64,000 bases of DNA. Source: Tomitella biformata AHU 1821 (GTDB taxonomy: Bacteria > Actinomycetota > Actinomycetes > Mycobacteriales > Mycobacteriaceae). Positions 8,004 through 15,254 of this stretch are shown piece after piece. The notes under the pieces were generated by a model, which worked only from the letters and a program-made list of their open reading frames with translations, searched no databases and was not told the origin of the DNA. Every line of letters begins with the position of its first letter. Position 1 is the first letter of the stretch. The position numbers and the translations under genes were made by a program. The DNA lies in assembly GCF_000524475.1 (NCBI RefSeq), contig NZ_BAVQ01000071.1, positions 83,655 through 147,654 on the forward strand, read 5' to 3'.

Positions 8004-8639
8004 ATGCTGCTACAGCCGACCCTTCGCGGCCAATCGTGGGGATTTTGCATAGGCTCATTCCTCTTTGCGCTTGGCGCCGTTCCCGGCTTCGCATCCTGGG
8101 CGGGGTCCACCGGCACGAACACCGTGTTCTTTATCGGATCATGGTTCTTCACCGGGGCGGCGCTCGTCCAATTAATCCTCGCCGGGCCGATGACGGTGGA
8201 CGTGCGCGGCCGTCGCATGCTCCGCGCGGATTGGCTCACGGCTTCGACGCAGTTCTTCGGCACGCTCCTATTCAATGTGAGCACCGGCGCGGCAATCCAC
8301 GCGCACGTCGTCTCCACCGAGCGCCACTATGTGTGGGTGCCCGACTCGACCGGTTCGGTCGCCTTCCTCATCAGCGGGACGGTGGCCATCGTCGGGCTCT
8401 ATCGCATCGGCAAGCTCAACAAGCCGCGGTCGCGGGACTGGATCAGCACGATGTTCAACTTCGTCGGTTGCGTGGCGTTCGGCGCCTCAGCCGTCGGCGC
8501 ATATGTGTCTGAGTCCGGCGCGACAGCGGACGCACTGCTGGCCAACACGGGCACCTTCATCGGCGCCCTGTGCTTCTTCGCCGCCTCGGCCCTCTACTTG
8601 AACGCGGCGAAGCCCGAACTCCAGCCGCAGGCCGCCTAA
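8004..8639 (+). CDS. Integral membrane protein, YrhK-like
   Basis: The 211-residue product has about five to six hydrophobic segments, including the paired FCIGSFLFALGAVPGF and VFFIGSWFFTGAALVQLIL helices typical of YrhK-domain proteins. The region after residue 60 contains a polar loop, then three further membrane segments. A TATGCT hexamer at 7992-7997 is 6 nt from the ATG at 8004, indicating a leaderless transcript; this supports the start over an in-frame ATG at 7959. It converges directly on the next gene, with adjacent stop codons. Its function is unknown. Confidence 0.65.
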   Translation: MLLQPTLRGQSWGFCIGSFLFALGAVPGFASWAGSTGTNTVFFIGSWFFTGAALVQLILAGPMTVDVRGRRMLRADWLTASTQFFGTLLFNVSTGAAIHAHVVSTERHYVWVPDSTGSVAFLISGTVAIVGLYRIGKLNKPRSRDWISTMFNFVGCVAFGASAVGAYVSESGATADALLANTGTFIGALCFFAASALYLNAAKPELQPQAA

Positions 8640-9347
8640 CTAAAGACCCGCGCCCAAGCCTCTCGCCAGCAGCTCCGCGGCGACGCCCACCGGGTCCGCA
8701 ACCTCGATGCCGAGCAGGATCTCCCGCACCGTCGCGGCAGCCTCGTCGCCCAGGCCGAGCAGCCCCCGCAGATTGGGCTGCGCCAGGGCGGCCCGCACAT
8801 CGTCGCCGCGCATCGAGGCGACGGTGGCCGCCAGCAAGCGCACCACGTCCTCGGCGTCCGCGGCACGCAGCACGAAGCCGACCATCGAGTGTGTGAGCAC
8901 CGCGAAGAAATCCGCGATCTCCTCGTTCGAGCGACCGGCGACCAGCCCCACCGACTGGCCCGCCGCCACCACGAGCGCCGCAAGGTCCGCCAACCCGTGC
9001 GTGGCGTCGGGCTCGACGAACAACACGAGCGGGGCAGGCGTCTGCAAGTCCAGTGCCTGTGCGAGATCGGCGGCGGCGCAGTCCAGGAGATAGCGCCGCG
9101 GGGCCGTGACCGCGCCCAACTCGGCCGGGTCCAGATCCAGGTCGATGAACAGACCAGACTGGTCCGCCCCGGCCGCCGACGCCGCGACCCTCGCCGGCCC
9201 CAGCATCCGGGCGATGGCCTCGTCGTCCGGCCCGGACGGCGCCGCCGAGATCGTCCCCGGCCGATCCACCAGCAGCAGACCGACGGTCAGCGGGTGCTCG
9301 TTCCGGGGTGTGGGCGGGCGCAAAGTCAGGGGAATCGACACCCCCAC
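8640..9347 (-). CDS. Hypothetical protein of unknown family
   Basis: A 235-residue soluble, Ala/Leu-rich protein with no signal peptide or membrane segment. I do not recognise a domain. The first half contains alternating strands and helices (HPLTVGLLLVDRPGTI, APLVLFVEPD, SVGLVAGRSNEEI), and the second half is mostly helical with repeated short Leu-rich helices. The GTG at 9347 is the chosen start; a GTG six bases further in is the alternative, and an ATG further upstream would add a Pro/Gly-rich stretch. It is divergent from the iron-box DUF2470 gene, so its own promoter could be affected by the same regulator. Confidence 0.6.
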   Translation of the reverse strand: MGVSIPLTLRPPTPRNEHPLTVGLLLVDRPGTISAAPSGPDDEAIARMLGPARVAASAAGADQSGLFIDLDLDPAELGAVTAPRRYLLDCAAADLAQALDLQTPAPLVLFVEPDATHGLADLAALVVAAGQSVGLVAGRSNEEIADFFAVLTHSMVGFVLRAADAEDVVRLLAATVASMRGDDVRAALAQPNLRGLLGLGDEAAATVREILLGIEVADPVGVAAELLARGLGAGL

Positions 9348-9413
9348 ACCGTAGGCCCGACGCGGCCCGGGGCCCCAATTGGGCAAACCCCTCGCGCAGA
9401 CCGCTCTCCTAAG

Positions 9414-9432
9414 TTAGGGTTGCCTATCTTTA
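9414..9432. promoter_or_regulatory. Iron box (IdeR/DtxR-type operator)
   Basis: TTAGGGTTGCCTATCTTTA matches 13 of 19 positions of the mycobacterial IdeR box consensus (TTAGGTTAGGCTAACCTAA). It lies 29 nt upstream of the DUF2470 gene. The M. tuberculosis counterpart Rv3839 is known to be iron-repressed, which supports the call. Confidence 0.6.
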
Positions 9433-9460
9433 CTTCATCGCCCCCGTCGAAGGGACCGTA

Positions 9461-10198
9461 ATGTCCGCAGCCCTGTCCGCCGCCGAGCGCATTCGCAGCA
9501 CACTCCTGCGCCCCGGCAGCCCCACACTCACTCTCGACACCGCCGCAACCGTGCGCCCTGTTCTCCAGCACCTGCTGCCCGACGGCTCCATCGCGCTGCT
9601 GGTCACCGACTGGTCCGCGGATCCGCAGCCGGCCATGCTGGAGCTCCCCGACCAGCTGAACCTGCCGCAGCGCCAGCCCATCCGCTCGCTCACCTGGATC
9701 ACCGGCCTCCTCGAGACCCTGTGCGACGCGGAACAAGCCGCCATCGCCCTCGACATCGCCGAGGACCGCCCGCACCCCGAGCTGCTGGAGGTAGGACATA
9801 GCGCGTCACTGGTGCTCCTGCGCCCGCTCACCGCGGTAGTAGTCGACGCCGAGGCCGCCACGTCTGTGTCCATCGAGGAGCTGATCGCCGCCCGCCCCGA
9901 CCCGTTCTGCATGCTCGAGGACGTCTGGCTCGCCCACCTCGAGGACGCGCACGACGAGATCCTGCAGATCTTGTGCCGCCGGCTGCCCCCGGCCCTGCGC
10001 GGCCACCGCGCCCACCCGCTCGCCATCGATCGCCACGGGCTGAGCCTGCGGGTGCAGACGACGGAGGACGCCACCACCGATGTCCGCCTGCCCTTCGCCA
10101 CCCCCGCGCAATCCCCGCTCGAGCTCGGGCGGGCCGTGCGCGCCCTCGCCAGCTGCGTCTTCCATCGAGGATTGCACGCACGGCACGACGCGCCCTGA
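9461..10198 (+). CDS. DUF2470 (heme-iron utilization-like) protein, Rv3839-like
   Basis: The 245-residue protein has an N-terminal split-barrel-like region and a C-terminal DUF2470 module (from about 150, with HLEDAHDEILQILCRR and a following DRHGLSLRV), the domain found at the C-terminus of HugZ/HutZ heme-degradation proteins. AGGGA at 9451-9455 gives a good ribosome-binding site for the ATG. An iron box sits upstream, so repression by iron-loaded IdeR is expected. In M. tuberculosis the equivalent gene neighbours bfrB; no ferritin is present here. Heme binding or degradation is an inference from the domain only. Confidence 0.8.
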   Translation: MSAALSAAERIRSTLLRPGSPTLTLDTAATVRPVLQHLLPDGSIALLVTDWSADPQPAMLELPDQLNLPQRQPIRSLTWITGLLETLCDAEQAAIALDIAEDRPHPELLEVGHSASLVLLRPLTAVVVDAEAATSVSIEELIAARPDPFCMLEDVWLAHLEDAHDEILQILCRRLPPALRGHRAHPLAIDRHGLSLRVQTTEDATTDVRLPFATPAQSPLELGRAVRALASCVFHRGLHARHDAP

Positions 10199-10217
10199 AC
10201 CCAGCTACCGTGACGTG

Positions 10218-11024
10218 GTGATTCGCGACTGGTTGCGCCCCCGCTCTCAAGCCGTCGACGTGCCCGAGGAGCTCAATCCCCGCGCCCGCCGGATGCTGTG
10301 GCTTGAGATCGCCGTGGTCCTGATGATCACCTACGGCTATAGCGCCCTGTCCTCGATATTGCAGCTCGCCCGCAGCGCCGTCGCGGAGGGCGGTATCGGC
10401 GGGCAGACCGTCGCACTGAACACCTCCCGCGCCGCGAACAGCCTCATCGACCTCGCCTTCCAACTCATCGGGATCTCCAAGCTGCTGGCGATCGCGGGCC
10501 TGGCGCTCTATCTGCTCTGGCGCAGCGGAATCGGGCCCAAGGCCATCGGACTCATGCGCGCAAAGTGGCGGCCGGACGTGCTGCATGGCCTGGCTCTGGC
10601 CGCGCTGATCGGCATCCCCGGGCTGGCCTTCTATCTGGCCGGCCGCGTCCTCGGCTGGACCTCGGAGGTGCAGCCGAGCGCCCTGGACGATCACTGGTGG
10701 CGCATCCCCACCCTGATTCTGGCCGCCATCGCGAACTCCGCCGCCGAGGAGACCCTCGTCGTGGCGTACCTGCTCACGCGGCTGCGCCGGCTCGGCTTCT
10801 CCCCCAACGCAGCCCTGGCGTACTCAAGCCTGCTACGCGCCGGCTACCACCTGTACCAGGGTGTCGGACCGGGGCTCGGCAACCTCGCGATGGGCCTGAT
10901 CTTCGGCCGGTACTGGCAGCGCACCGGACGGCTGTGGCCGCTGATCATCGCGCACGCCCTCATCGACGTCATCGCGTTCGTCGGATACGCGCTCTTGTCC
11001 GAGCATGTGTCGTGGCTGCACTGA
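10218..11024 (+). CDS. CPBP family intramembrane glutamic endopeptidase-like protein
   Basis: This 268-residue polytopic membrane protein belongs to the CAAX-processing/bacteriocin-processing (CPBP) family. The three family motifs are visible: EE at 177-178 (AAEETLVVAYL), His211 (LRAGYHLYQG) and H246-xxx-D250 (HALID). The first motif lacks the usual Arg after the Glu pair, as seen in some actinobacterial members. About seven membrane segments are predicted by eye. The GTG at 10218 is preferred because the upstream frame lies inside the DUF2470 gene. It is close to and likely cotranscribed with that gene. The substrate is unknown. Confidence 0.8.
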   Translation: MIRDWLRPRSQAVDVPEELNPRARRMLWLEIAVVLMITYGYSALSSILQLARSAVAEGGIGGQTVALNTSRAANSLIDLAFQLIGISKLLAIAGLALYLLWRSGIGPKAIGLMRAKWRPDVLHGLALAALIGIPGLAFYLAGRVLGWTSEVQPSALDDHWWRIPTLILAAIANSAAEETLVVAYLLTRLRRLGFSPNAALAYSSLLRAGYHLYQGVGPGLGNLAMGLIFGRYWQRTGRLWPLIIAHALIDVIAFVGYALLSEHVSWLH

Positions 11025-11055
11025 TCGGGGCCCTAATTGCGTACTGTTGGAAATC

Positions 11056-12324
11056 GTGAACGCCGAGCCCCCGCAACCCAGCCGAGACCCGGACGGCACC
11101 CGCCGGGCCCCGACGCCTCGGCAGCGGCCGCCGGACCAGAACCAGGCATGGTCTCAACAACCCCCGCAGCGCCACCCTAGGCAGCAATCCCCGCAGCGGC
11201 CGGGCGATGACGGCATCCGCTATGCCCCGCGGCAGGTGCCCGAGCGGTTCGAGGATCCCCGCTATCCCGGCCAGCGCCCAGCACCCCAGCGCCCCGCACC
11301 CCAACGTCCAACGCCCCAGCAGGTCAACCGCCCGCCCGGGGGCCGACCGCCCGCGCCGCCGCGCCGCCGCAAGCGCCGCCATTGGGGCCGGCGGATCGCC
11401 CTGCTGTTGCTGGTGCTGCTTCTCGGCCTCGGCGGCGTTGTGTTCTACCTGGACCAGTCCATCACCCGCATCGACGCGCTGCCGAACTATCCCGGCCGCA
11501 TCGCCGACACCCCCGGCACGAACTGGTTGATCGTCGGCTCCGACAGCCGCACTGGGATGTCCCCCGAGGAGGAGCAGGCCCTCAACACCGGCGGCGATAC
11601 CGGCGCGGGGCACTCCGACACGATCATGATCCTGCACATCGCCAAGTCCGGCCCGGCAACGCTGGTCAGCCTGCCGCGCGACTCCTATGTCCCGATCCCC
11701 GGCAATGGCCGCGACAAGATCAACGCCGCGTTCGCGATCGGCGGCGCGCCGCTGCTAGCGCAGACGGTCGAGGAGGCCACCGGCCTGCGGATGGACCACT
11801 ACGCGGAGATCGGCTTCGGCGGCTTCTCCAACATCGTCGACGGTATCGGCGGCATCGACCTCTGCCTGGACGCGCCCGTCGACGACCCCGACCACAACAT
11901 CTTCCTGCCCGGCGGCTGCAACGAGTACGACGGCGCGAAGGCCCTGGACTTCGTCCGCGAGCGCTACGGACTGGACAACAGCGACATCGATCGCATGAAC
12001 AACCAGCGCCAGTTCCTCTCCGCGCTGGTCAACGGCGCCACCAGCCCGTCCACGTTCCTCAACCCCTTCCGCCTGTGGGGCCTGGCCTCGAACGCCGCGA
12101 AGTCGCTGACCATCGACAATGGCGATCACATCTGGAACCTCGCCGGCCTCGCCTGGGCCATGCGGGGCGATCTCATCACCACGACGGTGCCGATCGGCGG
12201 CTTCGAGGACACTGAAAGCTCCGGCAATGTACTGCTGTGGGACCGCGACCGCGCGAGCCAATTCTTCGACTACCTGGCGCGGGACCAGCAGTTGCCGCCC
12301 GAGCTGATTACGGTCGGCCTGTGA
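11056..12324 (+). CDS. LytR-CpsA-Psr (LCP) family cell-wall glycopolymer ligase
   Basis: LCP proteins attach arabinogalactan or related polymers to peptidoglycan. The 422-residue protein has a long Pro/Arg/Gln-rich cytoplasmic N-terminus (about 1-112), one membrane helix (IALLLLVLLLGLGGVVFY) and an extracellular LCP catalytic domain with NWLIVGSDSR, GHSDTIMILH, SLPRDSYV and DFVRERYG, which carry the Arg/Asp residues that bind the polyprenyl-pyrophosphate substrate. The GTG at 11056 follows a TACTGT hexamer by 8 nt, suggesting a leaderless transcript. Its position corresponds to Rv3840. No LytR_C tail domain follows the catalytic domain. Confidence 0.88.
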   Translation: MNAEPPQPSRDPDGTRRAPTPRQRPPDQNQAWSQQPPQRHPRQQSPQRPGDDGIRYAPRQVPERFEDPRYPGQRPAPQRPAPQRPTPQQVNRPPGGRPPAPPRRRKRRHWGRRIALLLLVLLLGLGGVVFYLDQSITRIDALPNYPGRIADTPGTNWLIVGSDSRTGMSPEEEQALNTGGDTGAGHSDTIMILHIAKSGPATLVSLPRDSYVPIPGNGRDKINAAFAIGGAPLLAQTVEEATGLRMDHYAEIGFGGFSNIVDGIGGIDLCLDAPVDDPDHNIFLPGGCNEYDGAKALDFVRERYGLDNSDIDRMNNQRQFLSALVNGATSPSTFLNPFRLWGLASNAAKSLTIDNGDHIWNLAGLAWAMRGDLITTTVPIGGFEDTESSGNVLLWDRDRASQFFDYLARDQQLPPELITVGL

Positions 12325-12373
12325 TCATCCCCTCGCCAGCCCTAATTTCCTCGCCAGCCCCCAATTCCCTCGC

Positions 12374-12430
12374 CGAGAACGACAAAGTTGACCTGTTTCC
12401 AGGCAAAACACGTCAACTTCGTCGTTCTCG
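12374..12430. repeat. Palindromic repeat, copy A
   Basis: Arms of 19 nt (12374-12392 and 12412-12430, one mismatch) enclose a TGTTTCC-containing loop. The core ACGACAAAGTTGACCTGTTT recurs almost unchanged at 13413-13463, in the same orientation, on the other side of the DUF559 gene. It also follows the LCP gene and could terminate it. Confidence 0.7.
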
Positions 12431-12453
12431 ATGCCTGTGAGCTCAGCCCCGCC

Positions 12454-12462
12454 TGTGGATAA
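12454..12462 (-). promoter_or_regulatory. Perfect 9-mer DnaA-box match
   Basis: TGTGGATAA is the exact complement of the consensus TTATCCACA. It lies 60 nt before the DUF559 gene. A single box is weak evidence for DnaA binding. Confidence 0.3.
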
Positions 12463-12522
12463 CTAGGCGCCTGGAGCCCTTTGCGCCGAAGCTGCTCACG
12501 CCCGCGGTCCACGATGGTCTGC

Positions 12523-13380
12523 ATGGGGGATCAGGGAGGGCCATTTCTGGCGAGCATCAGCGGTTTGACCACGCACCAACTGCGTAACCATCGCAAGCTA
12601 CATCGCAATGTCTATGTGGACCCGCGGGCCGCCCCAACCCCACTGTCTCGGGCGCGGGCAGCCCTGCTGTGGGCCGGCGACAACGGGGTCCTCGCCGGGC
12701 TGTCCGCGGCTGCGGTGCACGGCTCGAAGTGGGTCGACGCCGACCATCCTGCCGAGCTCATCCGCCGGGCGGGCAGCCGCAGATCAGCGCCCGGTATCAG
12801 GGTCCACACTGATTCCCCGCTGCCCGACGAGGTGGAGTCGGTCCACGGCCTTCCTGTGACGACCGTCCCACGAACAGCCTTCGACCTGGGCAGATGGTTG
12901 CCATTCGATGAGGCGGTCGCGATGCTCGATGCCCTCTGCAACGCCACCCGGATCGAGCCGAAGACCGTCGCAGCCCTCGCAGACCGGCATCCGGGCGCCC
13001 GTCGCATTCGGCAACTTCGGCGGGTGCTCAAGCTCGTGGACGGCGGCGCGGAGTCCCCTCCCGAGACTCGAATCCGGCTGCTGCTCGTCCGCGCCGGGCT
13101 ACCTCCGCCGAGCACCCAGGTGCAGATCACCGATGAAGTCAATCGGATTGTCGCCCGCGCTGACCTGGGCTGGCGGCGCTGGAGGGTGCTCGTCGAGTAC
13201 GACGGCGCCCAGCATTGGGCGGACGAGCGGGCGCGGACCAGGGACATCCGGCGCTACGCGCTGCTGGCCCGGCTCGGGTGGCGGGTAGTGCGGGTGAACT
13301 CCGAACTGCTTCGGCGGTGTTCGGGGGAGGTCGTCGCCGAAGTCCGTGCTCTCCTGCGCGAGGCTGGCGCAGATGTCTGA
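12523..13380 (+). CDS. DUF559-type (Vsr-like nuclease fold) protein with AbiEi-like N-terminus
   Basis: The 285-residue protein has an N-terminal winged-helix-like part (SISGLTTHQLRNHRKLHRNVYVDPRA) followed by segments resembling AbiEi-type antitoxins (LLWAGDNGVLAGLSAAAVHG; VTTVPRTAFDLGR). The C-terminal third resembles the DUF559/Vsr PD-(D/E)xK fold: E of the SPPETRIR helix at about 180, then DLGWRRWRVLVEYDGAQHW with a candidate Asp-Glu-Asp set, and a final LARLGWRVVRV strand. Such genes are common and often multicopy in Mycobacteriales; annotators call them type IV antitoxin or endonuclease, neither proven. It is flanked by two copies of the same palindrome. Start ATG 12523; an in-frame ATG lies 9 nt upstream. 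Confidence 0.75.
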   Translation: MGDQGGPFLASISGLTTHQLRNHRKLHRNVYVDPRAAPTPLSRARAALLWAGDNGVLAGLSAAAVHGSKWVDADHPAELIRRAGSRRSAPGIRVHTDSPLPDEVESVHGLPVTTVPRTAFDLGRWLPFDEAVAMLDALCNATRIEPKTVAALADRHPGARRIRQLRRVLKLVDGGAESPPETRIRLLLVRAGLPPPSTQVQITDEVNRIVARADLGWRRWRVLVEYDGAQHWADERARTRDIRRYALLARLGWRVVRVNSELLRRCSGEVVAEVRALLREAGADV

Positions 13381-13412
13381 CTCCCGGCCCGTCCCTTACT
13401 CTTGTCCCCGAA

Positions 13413-13463
13413 AACGACGAAGTTGACGTGTTTCCGAGGAAATCACGTCAACTTCGTCGCGTT
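13413..13463. repeat. Palindromic repeat, copy B
   Basis: Arm one is AACGACGAAGTTGACGTG (13413-13430); arm two is 13444-13463 with a single inserted base. The sequence and loop (TGTTTCC) closely match copy A at 12374-12430. It separates the convergent DUF559 and DUF5926 genes. Confidence 0.7.
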
Positions 13464-13503
13464 CGAGCCACAGCGTTCGAGCCACAACATTCGAGCCACA
13501 GCG
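13462..13503. repeat. Three tandem 14 nt repeats
   Basis: TTCGAGCCACAGCG, TTCGAGCCACAACA and TTCGAGCCACAGCG follow one another without gaps (13462-13475, 13476-13489, 13490-13503), directly beside palindrome copy B and just before the DUF5926 stop codon. Confidence 0.75.
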
Positions 13504-13510
13504 CTCGGGA

Positions 13511-14437
13511 TCAGCGAATGGTGACCTGGCGTCCGCGGATGCCATCACGCGAGCGCAGCTGCTCGCCGGTCAGCGGGGTGTCCACGGCCAGCGCCTCGTC
13601 GATGCGACGGCCGAGCTCGATCGTCGCATCGGTCCACTCGGCGGGGTGCATCTCGATGTCCAGGTCGAACACCGGCACCAGGAGTCCGTGCGCGCGGAAG
13701 GAGCCCGCGAACTTCGAGCCTTCGCCAAGGGTCAGGCCGCCGTCGGCGTGCACGCGGGCGAGCGCCTTCATCAGCTCGTCCTCGTCCTCGGGGCGGACCC
13801 AGCGCAGGTGCGCACGCTCACCAGCGTCGACCCACCACGCGGCGGAGACGCCGTCGATGCGTGCGGACGGCATCATCAGCTCGTTGGCTTGGGAGATCGC
13901 CTGCTGCACCTCGGGGGTCGGCTCGACGCCCTCGGCCAGCCACCAGTCGAAGTTCTTGTAGACGGTGATCTCCAGGGGCGCGTCGGCCTGGACCACGTCG
14001 GTGAGGGCGGGGACCATGTCAGACGGGTTGGCCGCGGGCAGCGACTCTCCGGCGGAGGCGCCGGCGGCCCAGAGGATCGAGGCGGCGAAGTCGGCGCCCA
14101 GGTTGGTGGAGAAGGCCTGCACCTGCATGCCGATCAGGCCCTGGCCGGGCGTTTCGTCGGACTCGTCCGGGCGCACGATCGCCGCGACCGCGCCCGGCAG
14201 CACGGTGGCGACAGTCAGGGGCCGATCAGCCGAGATCTGCGCGGTCACCGGCAGCGTCGCGCTCGCGGACGGGACGAATTCCCGCATCGCCACGAGGTCG
14301 CACTCGGCGGCCAGGCCGGCGAACGGGCGCGTCGGCACCTGTTGCACGGCGGCCCGCTCTGCGGCGCGCTTCTCCATCAGCTCGGCGCGGTTGCCATCGG
14401 CGCGGGGACCACTGTTGCGTTTGCTCTTCTTAGCCAC
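13511..14437 (-). CDS. DUF5926 family protein
   Basis: A 308-residue soluble protein with a strongly basic N-terminus (AKKSKRNSGPRADGN), then the conserved run PTRPFAGLAAECDLVAMREFVPSA typical of the actinobacterial DUF5926 family, and a C-terminal region with LRWVRPEDEDELMKALARVH and a VPVFDLDIEMHPAEW motif. No catalytic motif is recognisable. The GTG at 14437 is chosen because the basic start is characteristic of the family; the longer frame upstream has no protein-like composition. It sits next to glpQ1 on the same strand, 34 nt downstream, and may be cotranscribed. Function unknown. Confidence 0.8.
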   Translation of the reverse strand: MAKKSKRNSGPRADGNRAELMEKRAAERAAVQQVPTRPFAGLAAECDLVAMREFVPSASATLPVTAQISADRPLTVATVLPGAVAAIVRPDESDETPGQGLIGMQVQAFSTNLGADFAASILWAAGASAGESLPAANPSDMVPALTDVVQADAPLEITVYKNFDWWLAEGVEPTPEVQQAISQANELMMPSARIDGVSAAWWVDAGERAHLRWVRPEDEDELMKALARVHADGGLTLGEGSKFAGSFRAHGLLVPVFDLDIEMHPAEWTDATIELGRRIDEALAVDTPLTGEQLRSRDGIRGRQVTIR

Positions 14438-14471
14438 GGTGGTCAAACCTACGGCACCGAGCGACGGCAGG

Positions 14472-15254
14472 CTAGCCGCGGGCCAGCAGCTGCTTCGTCC
14501 GCCCCGGGTAGTTCGTGGCGACCCAGCCGACGCCCAGATCGCGGCACAGCGCCACATCCGCGGGCTCGTCGACGGTCCAGCAGTAGGTGCTGCGCCCCGA
14601 CGCCGCGGCGCGGTCCACCATTCCGGGGTTCGCCCGCAGCGCCTCGATGGAGGGGCCGATCGCAGTGGCCCCAACCGTCGTGGCCGCGCCCCCGCCCAGG
14701 TAACGGGCCGCATCGCCGAGGAGGACTGTCGGCAGCATGGGCGCGGCCCGGCGGACGCGCCAGACCGCGCTGGCCGAGAAGGAGATCACCACGACCCGCG
14801 AGTGCGACGCCGACGCGGGGGTCCCGAGCCCGTAGCGGCTCAGCGTGGCGAGGACCTGGCTCTCGACCTGCGCCCCGAATCGCACCGGGTGCTTGGTCTC
14901 GATGAACAGCTTGATCGGCCGCTCCTGGTCCAGCACCAACTCCAGCAGTGTGTCGAGTTCGAGGACGGAGGCCGGGGCGGGGTCGCCGTGCCAGCTGGCA
15001 AAATCGTGCTCGGCGAGCTCGGCCAGGCTCATCTCGCTGACGATGCCGGAGCCCGAGGAGGTGCGGTCGATGGAGCGATCGTGGACGCACACCAGGTGCT
15101 CGTCGCGGGTCAGCCGCACGTCGCATTCCAGCCCGTCGGCGCCCTCCGCGATGGCCAACTCGTAGGCGGCGAGGGTGTGTTCGGCGAGCGCGGCCGACGC
15201 CCCACGGTGCGCCACCACGTGCGGATCGCGGCCCTCCCAGCGCGGCGTCATCAT
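14472..15254 (-). CDS. glpQ1: Glycerophosphodiester phosphodiesterase
   Basis: This enzyme hydrolyses glycerophosphodiesters to glycerol-3-phosphate and an alcohol. The 260-residue TIM-barrel protein shows HRG near residue 16 (VVAHRGAS), the metal ligands in LECDVRLTRD (about 43-45) and the second catalytic His in VCVHDRSIDRT (about 58). No signal peptide is seen, so it is probably cytoplasmic. The ATG at 15254 overlaps the stop of the upstream DUF4328 gene in an ATGA arrangement, indicating translational coupling. The pairing matches Rv3842c-Rv3843c, supporting the symbol. An in-frame ATG 15 nt upstream is possible. Confidence 0.88.
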   Translation of the reverse strand: MMTPRWEGRDPHVVAHRGASAALAEHTLAAYELAIAEGADGLECDVRLTRDEHLVCVHDRSIDRTSSGSGIVSEMSLAELAEHDFASWHGDPAPASVLELDTLLELVLDQERPIKLFIETKHPVRFGAQVESQVLATLSRYGLGTPASASHSRVVVISFSASAVWRVRRAAPMLPTVLLGDAARYLGGGAATTVGATAIGPSIEALRANPGMVDRAAASGRSTYCWTVDEPADVALCRDLGVGWVATNYPGRTKQLLARG

